From assembly GCF_001618865.1 (NCBI RefSeq), contig NZ_CP015136.1, positions 3,569,001 through 3,633,000 on the forward strand: a stretch of DNA of 64,000 bases. Direction: 5' to 3'. This DNA is from Luteitalea pratensis. Its GTDB lineage: Bacteria; Acidobacteriota; Vicinamibacteria; Vicinamibacterales; Vicinamibacteraceae. How positions within the stretch are numbered: the stretch's first letter is position 1; each line of letters opens with the position of its first letter. This document shows positions 55,801 to 63,423 of this stretch, one piece after another. Both the position numbers and the translations under genes were made by a program. The notes under the pieces were generated by a model that saw nothing but the letters and a program-made list of their open reading frames with translations, had not been told where the DNA came from and did not search any database.

Positions 55801-57488
55801 GCACGCTGCTCGAGGGCAAATCCGACGAGCATGTGGCGGCCACTGTTGCCGATCGCCTCGACGTCGCCATCGTCTCGACGCCGATCGACCTTGCGATGGC
55901 CGAAGGGGTCAGCGAGTACGTCACCAAACTGGGCGGGCAGGCACAGATGGACGTGCGCGTGACCGGGTCCGGCCGCGACCCGCACGTGGAAGGGGCGGTG
56001 TTCCTGACCGACGGCACCTTCGTTGTCCCGATGACGGGCGTGACTTACAAGAACATCGACGCGGTGTTGACCTTCGAGGAGGAGCGCGTCCTCATCTCGG
56101 AACTCGGCGTCGAGACCGACAACGGGGACCTGTTGACGGTGCAGGGCGAGTTGGGCCTGAGCCGGCAGCAGGCGCGCACCGTGAGCATGAAGATGAAGGG
56201 CAGGGACTTCCGCGTGCTGGACAACCACTACGGGGTCCTCGACCTGGACGCGGACGTGACGATCTCGGGGACGCTGCTGGCGCCGGTCATCGAAGGCAGC
56301 CTCGATGTGTCCGACGGCCGTCTCGAACTGGACGAGATCGTCCCGGAGGTCGCCAACACCAACTACGCGACCCGGGCGGAGTACCAGGGCATCCCGACGG
56401 CGCGCCTGCGTGGCGCGATTGTGCCGGATCTGCTGGGCGCGCAGGACCGCGCGCCCGAACTCGTGGCCGGCACGAACACCTTCAACCTCGGTACGGCACC
56501 GGTCGGCAGCGCCGTGCCTCCATCCGGCGATGGTCCGAACGCGCCGCCGCCGTCGCCGCTGGGAGATCCGTCCACGGGAGCGAAGGCGCCTGCTGCTGGT
56601 GCACCCGCGGCAAACGCCGCCCCCCCGGCCGCTGGTGGCGGCAACAGTCCGGCGGCGGCCACACCGACCTCTGAGGAGGGTGTCTTCGCGCAAACCGCAC
56701 TCAACGTCCAGGTGCAGATCCCGGACAACCTGATCGTCCGTGGGACGAGCATCGAGGCCGCGCGCGCGTCGGTCGGCGACCTGAACGCGACGCTCGGCGG
56801 CGATTTCCGCGTCGCCAAGACGGCCGGCAAGCCAGTCGTCCTGCTCGGCACCGTCAACACCGTCCGGGGCGTGTACTCGTACCAGGGCCGCCGCTTCGAC
56901 CTGGTGCGTGACGGACAGATCCACTTTCGCGGCGCGGAGGAGATCGATCCGCGGCTGGACATCACCGCGCAGCGCATCATCCAGGGCGTCGAGGCACGCG
57001 TGCGCATTCAGGGGACCGCCCGCAATCCGTCGCTGTCGTTGTCCTCGAACCCGCCCCTCGACGAGGGCGACATCCTTGCACTTATCGTCTTCAACCAGCC
57101 AATCAACCAGCTGGCGACAGGGCAGCAGAGTTCCCTTGCCGAGAAGGCCGGAGGCATTGCCGCGGGGTTTGTCGTCTCGCCGCTGGCCGAGGCTCTCGGG
57201 AGCACGCTGGACCTCGACCAGTTCGAAGTGGAGACCACCGATCCCAGCGGCCGCGTCAACCCGGCGGTGGTCATCGGGCAGCAGGTCACCCAAGACTTGT
57301 TCCTGCGGTTCCGCCAGCAGTTCGGCAACCAGCAGGTCTCGCAATTCCTGCTCGAATACCGCCTCGCCGATTTCCTCAGGCTGCAGGGCAACGTCGCGGA
57401 GGGTGACGGACTCACGGCGGGCAACAGGTCGCTCACCCAGCGCATCGAGCGCTACGGCATGGACCTGGTCTTCTACTTCTCGTTCTGA
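52872..57488 (+). CDS. tamB: TamB/DUF490 family inner-membrane-anchored translocation protein
   Basis: A 1538-residue protein. It has an N-terminal anchor (about 10-32), then an AsmA-like start (WFRERLRRLAVRQAEAAIEGRLEIGSIEG), about 1100 residues of repetitive beta-helix, and an Ala/Pro-rich linker at about 1215-1270. The conserved C-terminal TamB domain ends FLLEYRLADFLRLQGN...GMDLVFYFSF. It likely forms a hydrophobic groove between membranes and docks on the Omp85 protein encoded upstream. The ATG at 52872 is two bases after the tamA stop; a longer frame upstream overlaps tamA. AsmA-like lipid-transport proteins share the fold. Confidence 0.9.
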   Translation: MARGRRALRALAIVAVLLVGLLIVAAVLTQTAWFRERLRRLAVRQAEAAIEGRLEIGSIEGDLLHGVTLREVAVVQGDVRVVRVGRVQLTYGVGDLASTGRTVRQITIDQPVIEAIRTPQGWNVARLLKPRPPADPNKPRATFTLPEILVTNAVVTVREIGVAQTQAIPRRMEGLTFEGGIASSPREFSADIRRLTFRAGQPDLDLRSLAGRIVSVPNGWRFQTVTARTAESTLTVDGTLTRSPATSPWAFDLDVTGQPVSLPEISRFIPATAFELHPRLAVGVTGTVDALKLDVDVTQSEAGRAKGSLSIDTTAPIRGLAGHLTVADVNLAPIVKDPVAAGRITGDATFDLRFPSATAGFPVDGTYTFTGPRASGYGYEATNVKATGSLDGRNIRLDASANAYGGSASTKGTIARAGQGQRELTLDLAGRVAGVDLRNLPAALRIPTLEADLTGTYTVRGALSSVKADAVLDPSTVEGATLVDGTVGSFQRTSRGFTFGAAGTVAGLDLQRLGRRLKVPAMTDPRLSGVVNGTFDVAGEQRGREGVRVEASGTLTDTRVYEGYVPQMGFTATLDGNRLDVAAKGRAEDFELETVSETPAATGVLRGDVDVRVALPDVRAVSLDTVGVEGTVTLDTPTLFDVPFTTVGADLTLAGGLLTVRRLDGRGDGFTLTGNGAVGLGPDDVSDFRYRIEADSLVNPTKVADLPITGSATTEGRITGTRADFLVTGTMAGDQVAYSDTVAAGTVTAQYAVRVPDFDPERVDVQTSIDGQQVQVAGQVLSTVTGTIGYTTDLVRFDASGTDALRALAARGTLRLEDGGQRLTLEQAQVSREGVQWGLAPGTMARVTITPRQATVGELHLASGAQRLDLEGTVGLATDAESSLRVGANGVDIGDVLMLADQKIEADGVLTASATLGGTRERPLADGNLEITKGSIRKIDVQRLGGRVTFDGTLALIDLELVKDQYARLTARGVLPRTLLEGKSDEHVAATVADRLDVAIVSTPIDLAMAEGVSEYVTKLGGQAQMDVRVTGSGRDPHVEGAVFLTDGTFVVPMTGVTYKNIDAVLTFEEERVLISELGVETDNGDLLTVQGELGLSRQQARTVSMKMKGRDFRVLDNHYGVLDLDADVTISGTLLAPVIEGSLDVSDGRLELDEIVPEVANTNYATRAEYQGIPTARLRGAIVPDLLGAQDRAPELVAGTNTFNLGTAPVGSAVPPSGDGPNAPPPSPLGDPSTGAKAPAAGAPAANAAPPAAGGGNSPAAATPTSEEGVFAQTALNVQVQIPDNLIVRGTSIEAARASVGDLNATLGGDFRVAKTAGKPVVLLGTVNTVRGVYSYQGRRFDLVRDGQIHFRGAEEIDPRLDITAQRIIQGVEARVRIQGTARNPSLSLSSNPPLDEGDILALIVFNQPINQLATGQQSSLAEKAGGIAAGFVVSPLAEALGSTLDLDQFEVETTDPSGRVNPAVVIGQQVTQDLFLRFRQQFGNQQVSQFLLEYRLADFLRLQGNVAEGDGLTAGNRSLTQRIERYGMDLVFYFSF

Positions 57489-57521
57489 ACGCGGGCTCCG
57501 GCGGCCGGACGCAGGCCGGCC

Positions 57522-57549
57522 ATTCCCGAGTCCCGATTCCCGATTCCCG
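57522..57549 (+). repeat. heptad array, word ATTCCCG
   Basis: Four heptads: ATTCCCG, AGTCCCG, ATTCCCG, ATTCCCG. Four CCC runs spaced by four bases give a potential G-quadruplex on the minus strand. Confidence 0.88.
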
Positions 57550-57558
57550 ATCAGTCGA

Positions 57559-57582
57559 CTGTCGACCAAGGTCGACAGCTAC
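57559..57582 (-). repeat. REP-like palindrome, type B variant
   Basis: Read on the minus strand: GTAG, arms CTGTCGACC and GGTCGACAG, loop TT. It is related to 24052-24075 and 57621-57644, with paired changes in both arms. Confidence 0.8.
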
Positions 57583-57620
57583 ACCACTGTTGGATGTCGA
57601 CAGCTACACCATTGTTGGAT

Positions 57621-57644
57621 GTAGGCGTCGAGCTTGCTCGACGC
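57621..57644 (+). repeat. REP-like palindrome, type B
   Basis: GTAG, arms GCGTCGAGC and GCTCGACGC, loop TT. It is identical to the minus-strand copy at 24052-24075 and in inverted orientation to its neighbour at 57559. Confidence 0.85.
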
Positions 57645-57678
57645 TGATCAGGATCGACGTTTGTCCAGGCGTCTGCTG

Positions 57679-57713
57679 GGTACCCGGCACCCGGTGCCCG
57701 GTGCCCGGTGTAC
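57679..57713 (+). repeat. heptad array, word GGTGCCC
   Basis: Five heptads: GGTACCC, GGCACCC, GGTGCCC twice, GGTGTAC. It ends six bases before the proposed ECF promoter. Confidence 0.88.
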
Positions 57714-57718
57714 GTGTT

Positions 57719-57745
57719 TGTCGATTCCCGCGAGGCCCGTTCGTC
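57719..57745 (+). promoter_or_regulatory. putative ECF42-type promoter
   Basis: TGTCGA (57719-57724), 17 bases, then CGTC (57742-57745), matching the published ECF42 target pattern of TGTCGA and CG(A/T)C as I recall it. It lies 63 bases upstream of the DGPF start, with the sigma gene next, the usual autoregulated arrangement. Confidence 0.55.
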
Positions 57746-57808
57746 TTGAGGCAACGGCACGCGGCGCGGGTATGGGCTCGTATCCTTGCTGCCGAGGGAG
57801 ATCGACGA

Positions 57809-58168
57809 ATGGCCAAGTACCTGCTGCTGTTGCGCGACACCGGCACCTATCCCGACATGAGCCCCGAGGCGATGCAGGCCGTGCTCCAGCGCTACATCGA
57901 CTGGACGACCGGTCTCGCGACCCGCGGCGTGCTCGTGGACGCAAGCAAGCTGTACGACGGCGCTGGCCGCATCGTCCGCGGCGGACGGCCGCAGCCGGTC
58001 GTCACCGACGGGCCGTACGTGGAGGGCAAGGAGGTCATCGGCGGCTACTACGTCGTCCAGGCCGCGTCGTATGAGGACACCGTGGCCTTGTCCTCCGATT
58101 GTCCGCACCTGGATTTCGGCTCGATCGAGATCCGCGAACTCGAGGCCATGGGTGGCGAGCAGTCCTGA
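57809..58168 (+). CDS. YCII-related DGPF-domain protein
   Basis: A 119-residue dimeric alpha/beta-barrel protein. It contains MAKYLLLLRDTG at the start, the KLYDGAGRIVRGGRPQPVVTDGPYVEGKEVIGGYYVV block with the DGPF-type signature (here DGPY), and a DCPHLDFGSIEIREL tail. Its biochemical role is unknown. Such proteins are the characteristic genomic partners of ECF42 sigma factors, and the sigma gene indeed follows with a 17-base overlap. The ATG at 57809 has GAGGGAGA upstream; the longer in-frame extension is repeat sequence. Confidence 0.85.
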   Translation: MAKYLLLLRDTGTYPDMSPEAMQAVLQRYIDWTTGLATRGVLVDASKLYDGAGRIVRGGRPQPVVTDGPYVEGKEVIGGYYVVQAASYEDTVALSSDCPHLDFGSIEIRELEAMGGEQS

Positions 58169-59531
58169 GCGGCTCGTTGACCACCTGTTCAGGGAGGAGG
58201 CGGGCCGGATGGTCACCCGCCTCACCCACGTGCTCGGGGCGAAGCACCTGGGCGTGGCCGAGGACGCGGTCCAGGACGCGCTGCTGCGCGCGCTGCAGGC
58301 CTGGCCTGTGGGCGGCGTGCCAGCGCAACCTGCGGCCTGGCTGTTCACGGTCGCGAGGCATCGGGCCCTCGATCGCCTGCGTCGAGATACGTGGTTTCGC
58401 GACCGCGAGGGGATCATCACGGCGGCAGTCCTGGCACTGGGCGAGCAGGGGTGCGACGAGGGACGACTGCCGTTCGGCGACCCCGACCTGTGCGTGATGT
58501 TCCTGACGTGCCACCCGGCGCTCTCGCGGGACGCGCGTGTGGCCTTGACGCTCAAGACGGTGTGCGGCTTCGGCGTCGACGAGATCGCGCGCGCCTACCT
58601 GCAGCCGGCGACGACAGTGGCGCAGCGACTCGTCCGGGCGAAGCGGACGTTGCGTGACACCGATGCGGTGGCCGATATGCCCGCGCGCGACGAGCTCGTC
58701 CAGCGTCGGGCCGCGGTCCTCGAGGCGTTGTACCTGATGTTCAACGAGGGCTACGCGGCGCACGACGGCGAGCACCTGACACGGCCCGACGTGTGTGAGG
58801 AAGCGGTCCGGCTGACGCGACTGCTCGCGGTCGCTCCCGCAACCGCGTGTCCGGCCGCGTCGGCGCTCCTGGCGCTGATGCTGCTGCATTCGGCACGGTT
58901 GGCCGCCCGTACGTCGAGTGAGGGCGACGTGTTGCTGCTCGACGCGCAGGACCGCAGACAGTGGGATCGGGCGCGACTGGCCGAGGGGCTCGCCTGGTTC
59001 GAGCGCAGCGCGTCGGGCGACGATCTCTCGCCGTACCACGTGCAGGCTGCGATCGCCGCGACGCATGCCGCGGCTCCCGACATGGCCCGCACCGACTGGG
59101 CGCGCATCGTCGCCCTCTACGACCAGTTGCACCGGCTGGCGCCGTCACCGGTCGTGCAGTTGAATCGCGCGGTCGCCATTGCGCAGTGGCAGGGGGCTGC
59201 TGCCGGCCTTGCGGTACTCGACACCGACCGCCTGCTCTCGCGCCTCGACGGCTACTACCTGGCACATGCGGTGCGCGGCACCCTGCTCCTGCAGGTGCGG
59301 CGTCCCGCCGACGCGATCCAGGCATTCGATCGCGCGCTGCGATGTGGATGCTCCGCGCCAGAACGCCGGCTCGTCGAGCGTCGGCGCACCGCGGCGCAGC
59401 GTGCGCTACTCGCGGACGATGGCGTCGATCGGGGAGAGGCGAGCGGCGCGAATCGCCGGATACGTGCCGAAGACCAGGCCGACGATGAGGGCAGCGAGCG
59501 CGCTGATGATCAACGTGCTCGGACTGACTGA
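58152..59531 (+). CDS. ECF sigma factor, ECF42-like with C-terminal TPR-type extension
   Basis: A 459-residue protein. Sigma-2 covers about 8-75 (VAEDAVQDALLRALQAWP, AAWLFTVARHRALDRLRR) and sigma-4 about 110-170 (LTLKTVCGFGVDEIARAYLQPATTVAQRLVRAKR). A long helical C-terminal domain follows, with LYLMFNEGYAAHDGEHLTRPDVCEEAVRL and SPVVQLNRAVA, as in ECF42 factors where this extension controls activity without an anti-sigma factor. The start GTG at 58152 overlaps the DGPF gene. The last about 40 residues (from LLADDGVDRG) are antisense to the convergent ABC permease gene and look like read-through after loss of the normal stop; the overlap is 126 bases. Confidence 0.88.
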   Translation: MASSPERLVDHLFREEAGRMVTRLTHVLGAKHLGVAEDAVQDALLRALQAWPVGGVPAQPAAWLFTVARHRALDRLRRDTWFRDREGIITAAVLALGEQGCDEGRLPFGDPDLCVMFLTCHPALSRDARVALTLKTVCGFGVDEIARAYLQPATTVAQRLVRAKRTLRDTDAVADMPARDELVQRRAAVLEALYLMFNEGYAAHDGEHLTRPDVCEEAVRLTRLLAVAPATACPAASALLALMLLHSARLAARTSSEGDVLLLDAQDRRQWDRARLAEGLAWFERSASGDDLSPYHVQAAIAATHAAAPDMARTDWARIVALYDQLHRLAPSPVVQLNRAVAIAQWQGAAAGLAVLDTDRLLSRLDGYYLAHAVRGTLLLQVRRPADAIQAFDRALRCGCSAPERRLVERRRTAAQRALLADDGVDRGEASGANRRIRAEDQADDEGSERADDQRARTD

Positions 59532-60704
59532 CGCGTGGATGAGGGCTTCGGTCCGTGATCGGATGATGGCGGTGGTCGCATACGCGCCAGCGAGGCCCAC
59601 GATCACGCCAATCACGCTGCCGGTTGCGGAGATCGCCACCGACTCGGTCAGGAACTGGGTGAGGATGTCACGCCGCCTGGCACCGACGGCCTTGCGGATC
59701 CCGATCTCGCGCGTGCGCTCAGCCACCGACGCCAACAGCACGTTCATGATCCCGATCCCGCCGACGAGCAGCGAGATGGACGTGAACGCGCCGAGCAGCA
59801 ACTTCATCACGAGGATGCCCTGGGTGACCTGCGCCAGCCGCTCGGGGCCGTGCGCGACGACGCGGACCTGATCGCGCCAGTCGGCCCGGCCGTTCGCGAG
59901 GCGCTCGAGGCGACTTCTGGTTTCAGGTGCCGCCTCGACCTGGCTGACGGTCACGCTGAGGGATCGAGCTCGGGGCAGCGGTACCGTGACGAGCGCGTCC
60001 TCTGCCGTGTCGAGCGGCACGACGGCCGACAGGGTCCGGGCACCAGGCGGATCCGCCACGAGGCCGATCACCCGGTAGGACGCGCGGCCCAGCGTGATCA
60101 CCCTGCCGACCGCTGCCGCCCCGCCATTGCCTTGCAGCAACGTCGCCGCGGTCTTCGGCGTCAGGATGGCGACCCTGGCGGCGGTGCGAAGTTCGTCGGC
60201 GCTGAACCAGCGCCCAGCCGCCATGTCGGTCGGCGGGACGACGCCGGCCAGCCAGAGCCCCCGCAACCGGACGGCGTGCAACGCGGTCCCGGGTGAGGAA
60301 GGGAACTCGACGCAACTCGTGCCGGACGCGCACCCGGTCAGGGCCGTGCCCGTGACCTCGAGGCGAACCTCCGTGCCGGGCAGGACAGCGGCCACGCGCT
60401 GGGCATCGGCGGCGGTGAAGATGGGGTAGCGGCTGCGAGGCACGCGGTGACCGTCGAACAGATCGTCGGTCCGGGCCTCCAGGGTGATGCGTTGCAGGCC
60501 CTCGAACGCGATCCGTTCGCGTGCAAAGGACTCGGCCCCGTCGCCAAGCGACAAGACCGCCGCGAGCGACGCCGCACCCATCACCACGCCAATGGTCGAG
60601 AGCAGGGTCCTGAGCGGATTGGCGCGGAGCGCATCGAGTCCGGTAAAGACAGCGGCATGCACGGGCAAAGAGACGTCCGGAGGGACGGCTGGGTTCCGAA
60701 TCAT
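59406..60704 (-). CDS. MacB-type ABC transporter permease, copy 2
   Basis: A 432-residue permease with four TM segments: one near 30-55, then a periplasmic MacB core domain, then three at the end (LLGAFTSISLLVGGIGIMNVLLASVAERTREIGIRKAVGARRRDIL, AISATGSVIGVIVGLAGAY, LIISALAALIVGLVFGTYPAIRAARLSP). This is the FtsX/MacB fold for lipoprotein or macrolide-type export. The start at 60704 is chosen because upstream in-frame codons are an ATGCCGCG/GGCCGAG repeat. It follows a second permease by 150 bases. No ATPase gene is in the window; it probably lies beyond the right edge. Confidence 0.87.
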   Translation of the reverse strand: MIRNPAVPPDVSLPVHAAVFTGLDALRANPLRTLLSTIGVVMGAASLAAVLSLGDGAESFARERIAFEGLQRITLEARTDDLFDGHRVPRSRYPIFTAADAQRVAAVLPGTEVRLEVTGTALTGCASGTSCVEFPSSPGTALHAVRLRGLWLAGVVPPTDMAAGRWFSADELRTAARVAILTPKTAATLLQGNGGAAAVGRVITLGRASYRVIGLVADPPGARTLSAVVPLDTAEDALVTVPLPRARSLSVTVSQVEAAPETRSRLERLANGRADWRDQVRVVAHGPERLAQVTQGILVMKLLLGAFTSISLLVGGIGIMNVLLASVAERTREIGIRKAVGARRRDILTQFLTESVAISATGSVIGVIVGLAGAYATTAIIRSRTEALIHASVSPSTLIISALAALIVGLVFGTYPAIRAARLSPIDAIVRE

Positions 60705-60708
60705 GGTA

Positions 60709-60775
60709 ATGCCGCGATGCCGCGATGCCGGAATGTCGAAGGCCGACGGCCGACGGCCGAGGGCCGAGGGCCGAG
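60709..60775 (+). repeat. octad then heptad array, words ATGCCGCG and GGCCGAG
   Basis: Four octads (ATGCCGCG twice, ATGCCGGA, ATGTCGAA) run directly into five heptads (GGCCGAC twice, GGCCGAG three times). It begins four bases upstream of the permease start. Confidence 0.85.
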
Positions 60776-60803
60776 CGCGGATCAGAGCCACCAATCGGGG
60801 TGT

Positions 60804-60851
60804 CTCAGGCCTCCGGGCTCAGGCTTGTCGACTCCCGACTCCCGACTCCCG
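60804..60851 (+). repeat. heptad array, words CTCAGGC and ACTCCCG
   Basis: CTCAGGC, CTCCGGG, CTCAGGC, TTGTCG, then ACTCCCG three times. It ends two bases from the stop of the upstream permease, so on the minus strand the array begins just after that stop. It shares the GGGAGTC word with 6341 and 23953. Confidence 0.82.
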
Positions 60852-60853
60852 TT

Positions 60854-62143
60854 CTACTCGTAGTGGAGCGCCTTGACCGGGTCGAGTCGCGCCGCCTTGC
60901 GGGCCGGGTAGACGCCGAAGAGCAGTCCCACGGTGACCGAGACGGTGAAGGCCAGCACCACAGAGAACGGCGTGATGACGGTCGTCCACCCGGCGAAGAA
61001 CGCGACCAGGCGAGAGATCAATACGCCGACGACCACACCCAGCAGCCCGCCCAGGCCGGAGATGATCGTGGCTTCGATCAGGAACTGACGTACGACCTCG
61101 GCCTGCGTTGCCCCCACCGCACGGCGGACACCGATCTCCCGCGTCCGCTCGAGGACGCTGGCGAGCATGATGTTCATGATGCCAATGCCGCCCACGAGCA
61201 ACGAAATCGAGGCAATGGCGACCATCACCATCTGGAAGATGCGCTGGGTGCGCCGCTGCTCGGCCAGCAGTTCGGCCGGCACGACCAAGCTGTAGTCCGG
61301 AGAGCGGCGATGCGTTTCATCGAGCAACCCGCGGATGGCCTGGGCTGCGCTCGGCGACGCCTCGGACGACGTGACCTGGACGAACAGCCCGTCGATCTCG
61401 TCCTTGAAGCCGCTGGTGTTGTCCTCGAGCCGCAGGATGGCCGTCCACACCGGCACGTAGATCAGGTTGTTCCTGTCGTCGGCGGGCAGGCCGGACGTAC
61501 CGCGTGGCGCCGCCATCTGCGGCCGCGTCACGCCGATGACACGGAGCCACTGTTCGTTGACCTTGACGTGCTTGCCCAGGGCTGCCGCGCCGGGAAACAG
61601 GGCGTCGGCGATGCCGTCGCCCAGGACCGCCACCGGCGCTGCGCTGCGCGACTCGTTGGCGTCGAAGAAGCGGCCTTCGGAGATGACCAGGCCGGCGATC
61701 GACTGGTACTCGGTCGCGACGCCGAACACGACCGGGATGTCCCGGCCAGGCCGGGGCAGCAACGCCGTGGGCGTGAACCGCTTCCGGGGAGAGATGGCCG
61801 AGATCGCCGGGACGTTTGCCTGGACGAGGCGCATGTCGTTGAACGTCAACCCTGGCGAAATCGCGCGCATCTTGTTCAGCGTCTGCCAGTCGGTGGCCTC
61901 ACGCGCCTCGACGATCAGGTTGCGGACGCCGAGGTTCTCGATGAACGCCATGACCTGCTGTTGTGCGCCGGCGCCAATCGACAGCATGGCGACGACCGCC
62001 GCGACGCCGCAGATCATCCCCAGCATCGTCAGGAGCGACCGCAGCTTGTGCGCGAGCAGGTTCTCGAGGCCCATGCGGACATCGGGCCCGAGCCGCGACG
62101 TCCAGATATGCGTGCGGCGAGGCCGCGAGGCTGGCGCGTTCAT
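60854..62143 (-). CDS. MacB-type ABC transporter permease, copy 1
   Basis: A 429-residue permease. TM1 is at about 35-60 (LLTMLGMICGVAAVVAMLSIG), with a large periplasmic core and three C-terminal TMs including SISLLVGGIGIMNIMLASVLERTREIGVRRAVGA, the MacB/FtsX hallmark. The ATG at 62143 overlaps the stop of the upstream HlyD gene (ATGA), so the adaptor and permease are made together as parts of a tripartite exporter. The substrate is unknown. This copy lacks the Cys-containing loop (GCASGTSC) seen in the copy at 59406. Confidence 0.9.
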   Translation of the reverse strand: MNAPASRPRRTHIWTSRLGPDVRMGLENLLAHKLRSLLTMLGMICGVAAVVAMLSIGAGAQQQVMAFIENLGVRNLIVEAREATDWQTLNKMRAISPGLTFNDMRLVQANVPAISAISPRKRFTPTALLPRPGRDIPVVFGVATEYQSIAGLVISEGRFFDANESRSAAPVAVLGDGIADALFPGAAALGKHVKVNEQWLRVIGVTRPQMAAPRGTSGLPADDRNNLIYVPVWTAILRLEDNTSGFKDEIDGLFVQVTSSEASPSAAQAIRGLLDETHRRSPDYSLVVPAELLAEQRRTQRIFQMVMVAIASISLLVGGIGIMNIMLASVLERTREIGVRRAVGATQAEVVRQFLIEATIISGLGGLLGVVVGVLISRLVAFFAGWTTVITPFSVVLAFTVSVTVGLLFGVYPARKAARLDPVKALHYE

Positions 62144-63423
62144 CGCGCACCTCCTGCGGCCGGCGGCGCTGCTGCCGCCGGTGCATCGTCATCGATCACG
62201 GCGGGATCGCGGAGCGCGACAAGGGCGCCTTCCGCCAGTCCATCGACGACCACGCGCGACTGTGTCCGCGCCACCACCTTGACCTTGGTCGGCACGTAGC
62301 GCCCGTCCTGCTGGAGGAACACCGTCGGCGTACCGTCCCGATCGAACACGGCCTGCCGCGGCAGGGACAGGGCGTTGCGGAGCGGTGTGCCCTCGATGCG
62401 GATGCGCGCAGTGCGGCCGGCCTCGATGCCTTCGGGCAGTGCCGGCATCGCAAAGGTCACGTCGAACTCGCGCTGGGTGCTGGCCCGCCAGAACGGACCG
62501 CGATCGGCCATGCCGGACACGGCGAGTACGGTCGCGGGCATCGGGGCCCGTGCGCTGCCGTCGATCAGGACTTCCGCCTTCTGATTGGCCTTCACGGTGG
62601 TGGCGAGCGACTCGGCCACCCTGGCCCGCACCTGAATCGCCGTGGGATCCAGCACCTGCAGCACGGGACGTCCGGGCTGCACGCTGTCTCCCTCGCGATA
62701 GTCGGGGAGGGACATGCCGGGGTACCCGAAGCCTCCGGACGCATCCATGTTCTGCCGCACCGCGACGACGCCGGCAAAGGGCGCACGGATGGTCATCTGT
62801 TCGATGGCATGGCGGGCGCGATCGCGCGCAAGGATCGCCTTCTGCCGCTTTTCGTCGGCGACAGCCCGCGCGGCCTCGCTCGTCCTGGCGCGTGAGCGGA
62901 CGTCCTCTTCGATCTGCGCCAGCTTGCGACGGGATTCGTCGAGCGTCAGCTCGTTCTTGCGCGCGTCGACCTCGGCCAGCAATTCGTTCGTCGTGACGTC
63001 GAGTTCAGCCTTGCGCACGTCGAACCGCGCCTTCAGCAGGTTGACCTCGTCCTGCGCGGCCTGCACGGCGCGATCGGCGTCGAGCTTCTGGAGTTCGAGC
63101 CCGGCCTCTTCGACCTCGCTCTCGCTCGTCTCGAGTGCGAATTCCTGCTCGGCCGTGTCGAACCGCATCACCACTTCGTCGGCGGTGACTCGGGTTCCGG
63201 TCGGCGACAGCTGCACGAGGCGGAGGTTGCCGCCGACGGCCGGGGCCGTGATCAGTTGCGAGCGCGTCGCGACGAACTCGCCTGCGGTGTGGACGTCGGA
63301 GCTCACGTCGCTTCGTTCGACCTTCGTGGTGGGCATCTCCTCACGTCCGGAGGCGGTGCCGCACCCGCAGGCCGCGACGGCGGCGGCGAGAACGATCAGC
63401 GCGTCGCGCGCGAACGTGGTCAT
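62140..63423 (-). CDS. HlyD-family periplasmic adaptor subunit
   Basis: A 427-residue membrane-fusion protein with an N-terminal lipoprotein-like signal (VLAAAVAACGCG, Cys near residue 20). It has a split lipoyl domain around a coiled coil of about 110 residues (for example AELDVTTNELLAEVDARKNELTLDE), then beta-barrel and membrane-proximal parts (TVFLQQDGRYVPTKVKVV). It should bridge the MacB permeases to an outer-membrane channel. It is coupled by four-base overlaps to the adaptor gene upstream and the permease gene downstream. Confidence 0.88.
   Translation of the reverse strand: MTTFARDALIVLAAAVAACGCGTASGREEMPTTKVERSDVSSDVHTAGEFVATRSQLITAPAVGGNLRLVQLSPTGTRVTADEVVMRFDTAEQEFALETSESEVEEAGLELQKLDADRAVQAAQDEVNLLKARFDVRKAELDVTTNELLAEVDARKNELTLDESRRKLAQIEEDVRSRARTSEAARAVADEKRQKAILARDRARHAIEQMTIRAPFAGVVAVRQNMDASGGFGYPGMSLPDYREGDSVQPGRPVLQVLDPTAIQVRARVAESLATTVKANQKAEVLIDGSARAPMPATVLAVSGMADRGPFWRASTQREFDVTFAMPALPEGIEAGRTARIRIEGTPLRNALSLPRQAVFDRDGTPTVFLQQDGRYVPTKVKVVARTQSRVVVDGLAEGALVALRDPAVIDDDAPAAAAPPAAGGAR

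Larger units (their letters stand above)
57489..57808. other. intergenic region with repeats and an ECF-type promoter
   Basis: 320 bases between tamB and the DGPF gene. It holds an ATTCCCG array (57522-57549), type B palindromes (57559-57644) with a 25-base direct repeat (57572-57596 and 57597-57621, one mismatch), a GGTGCCC array (57679-57713) and a putative ECF42 promoter (57719-57745). No gene is supported. Confidence 0.7.
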
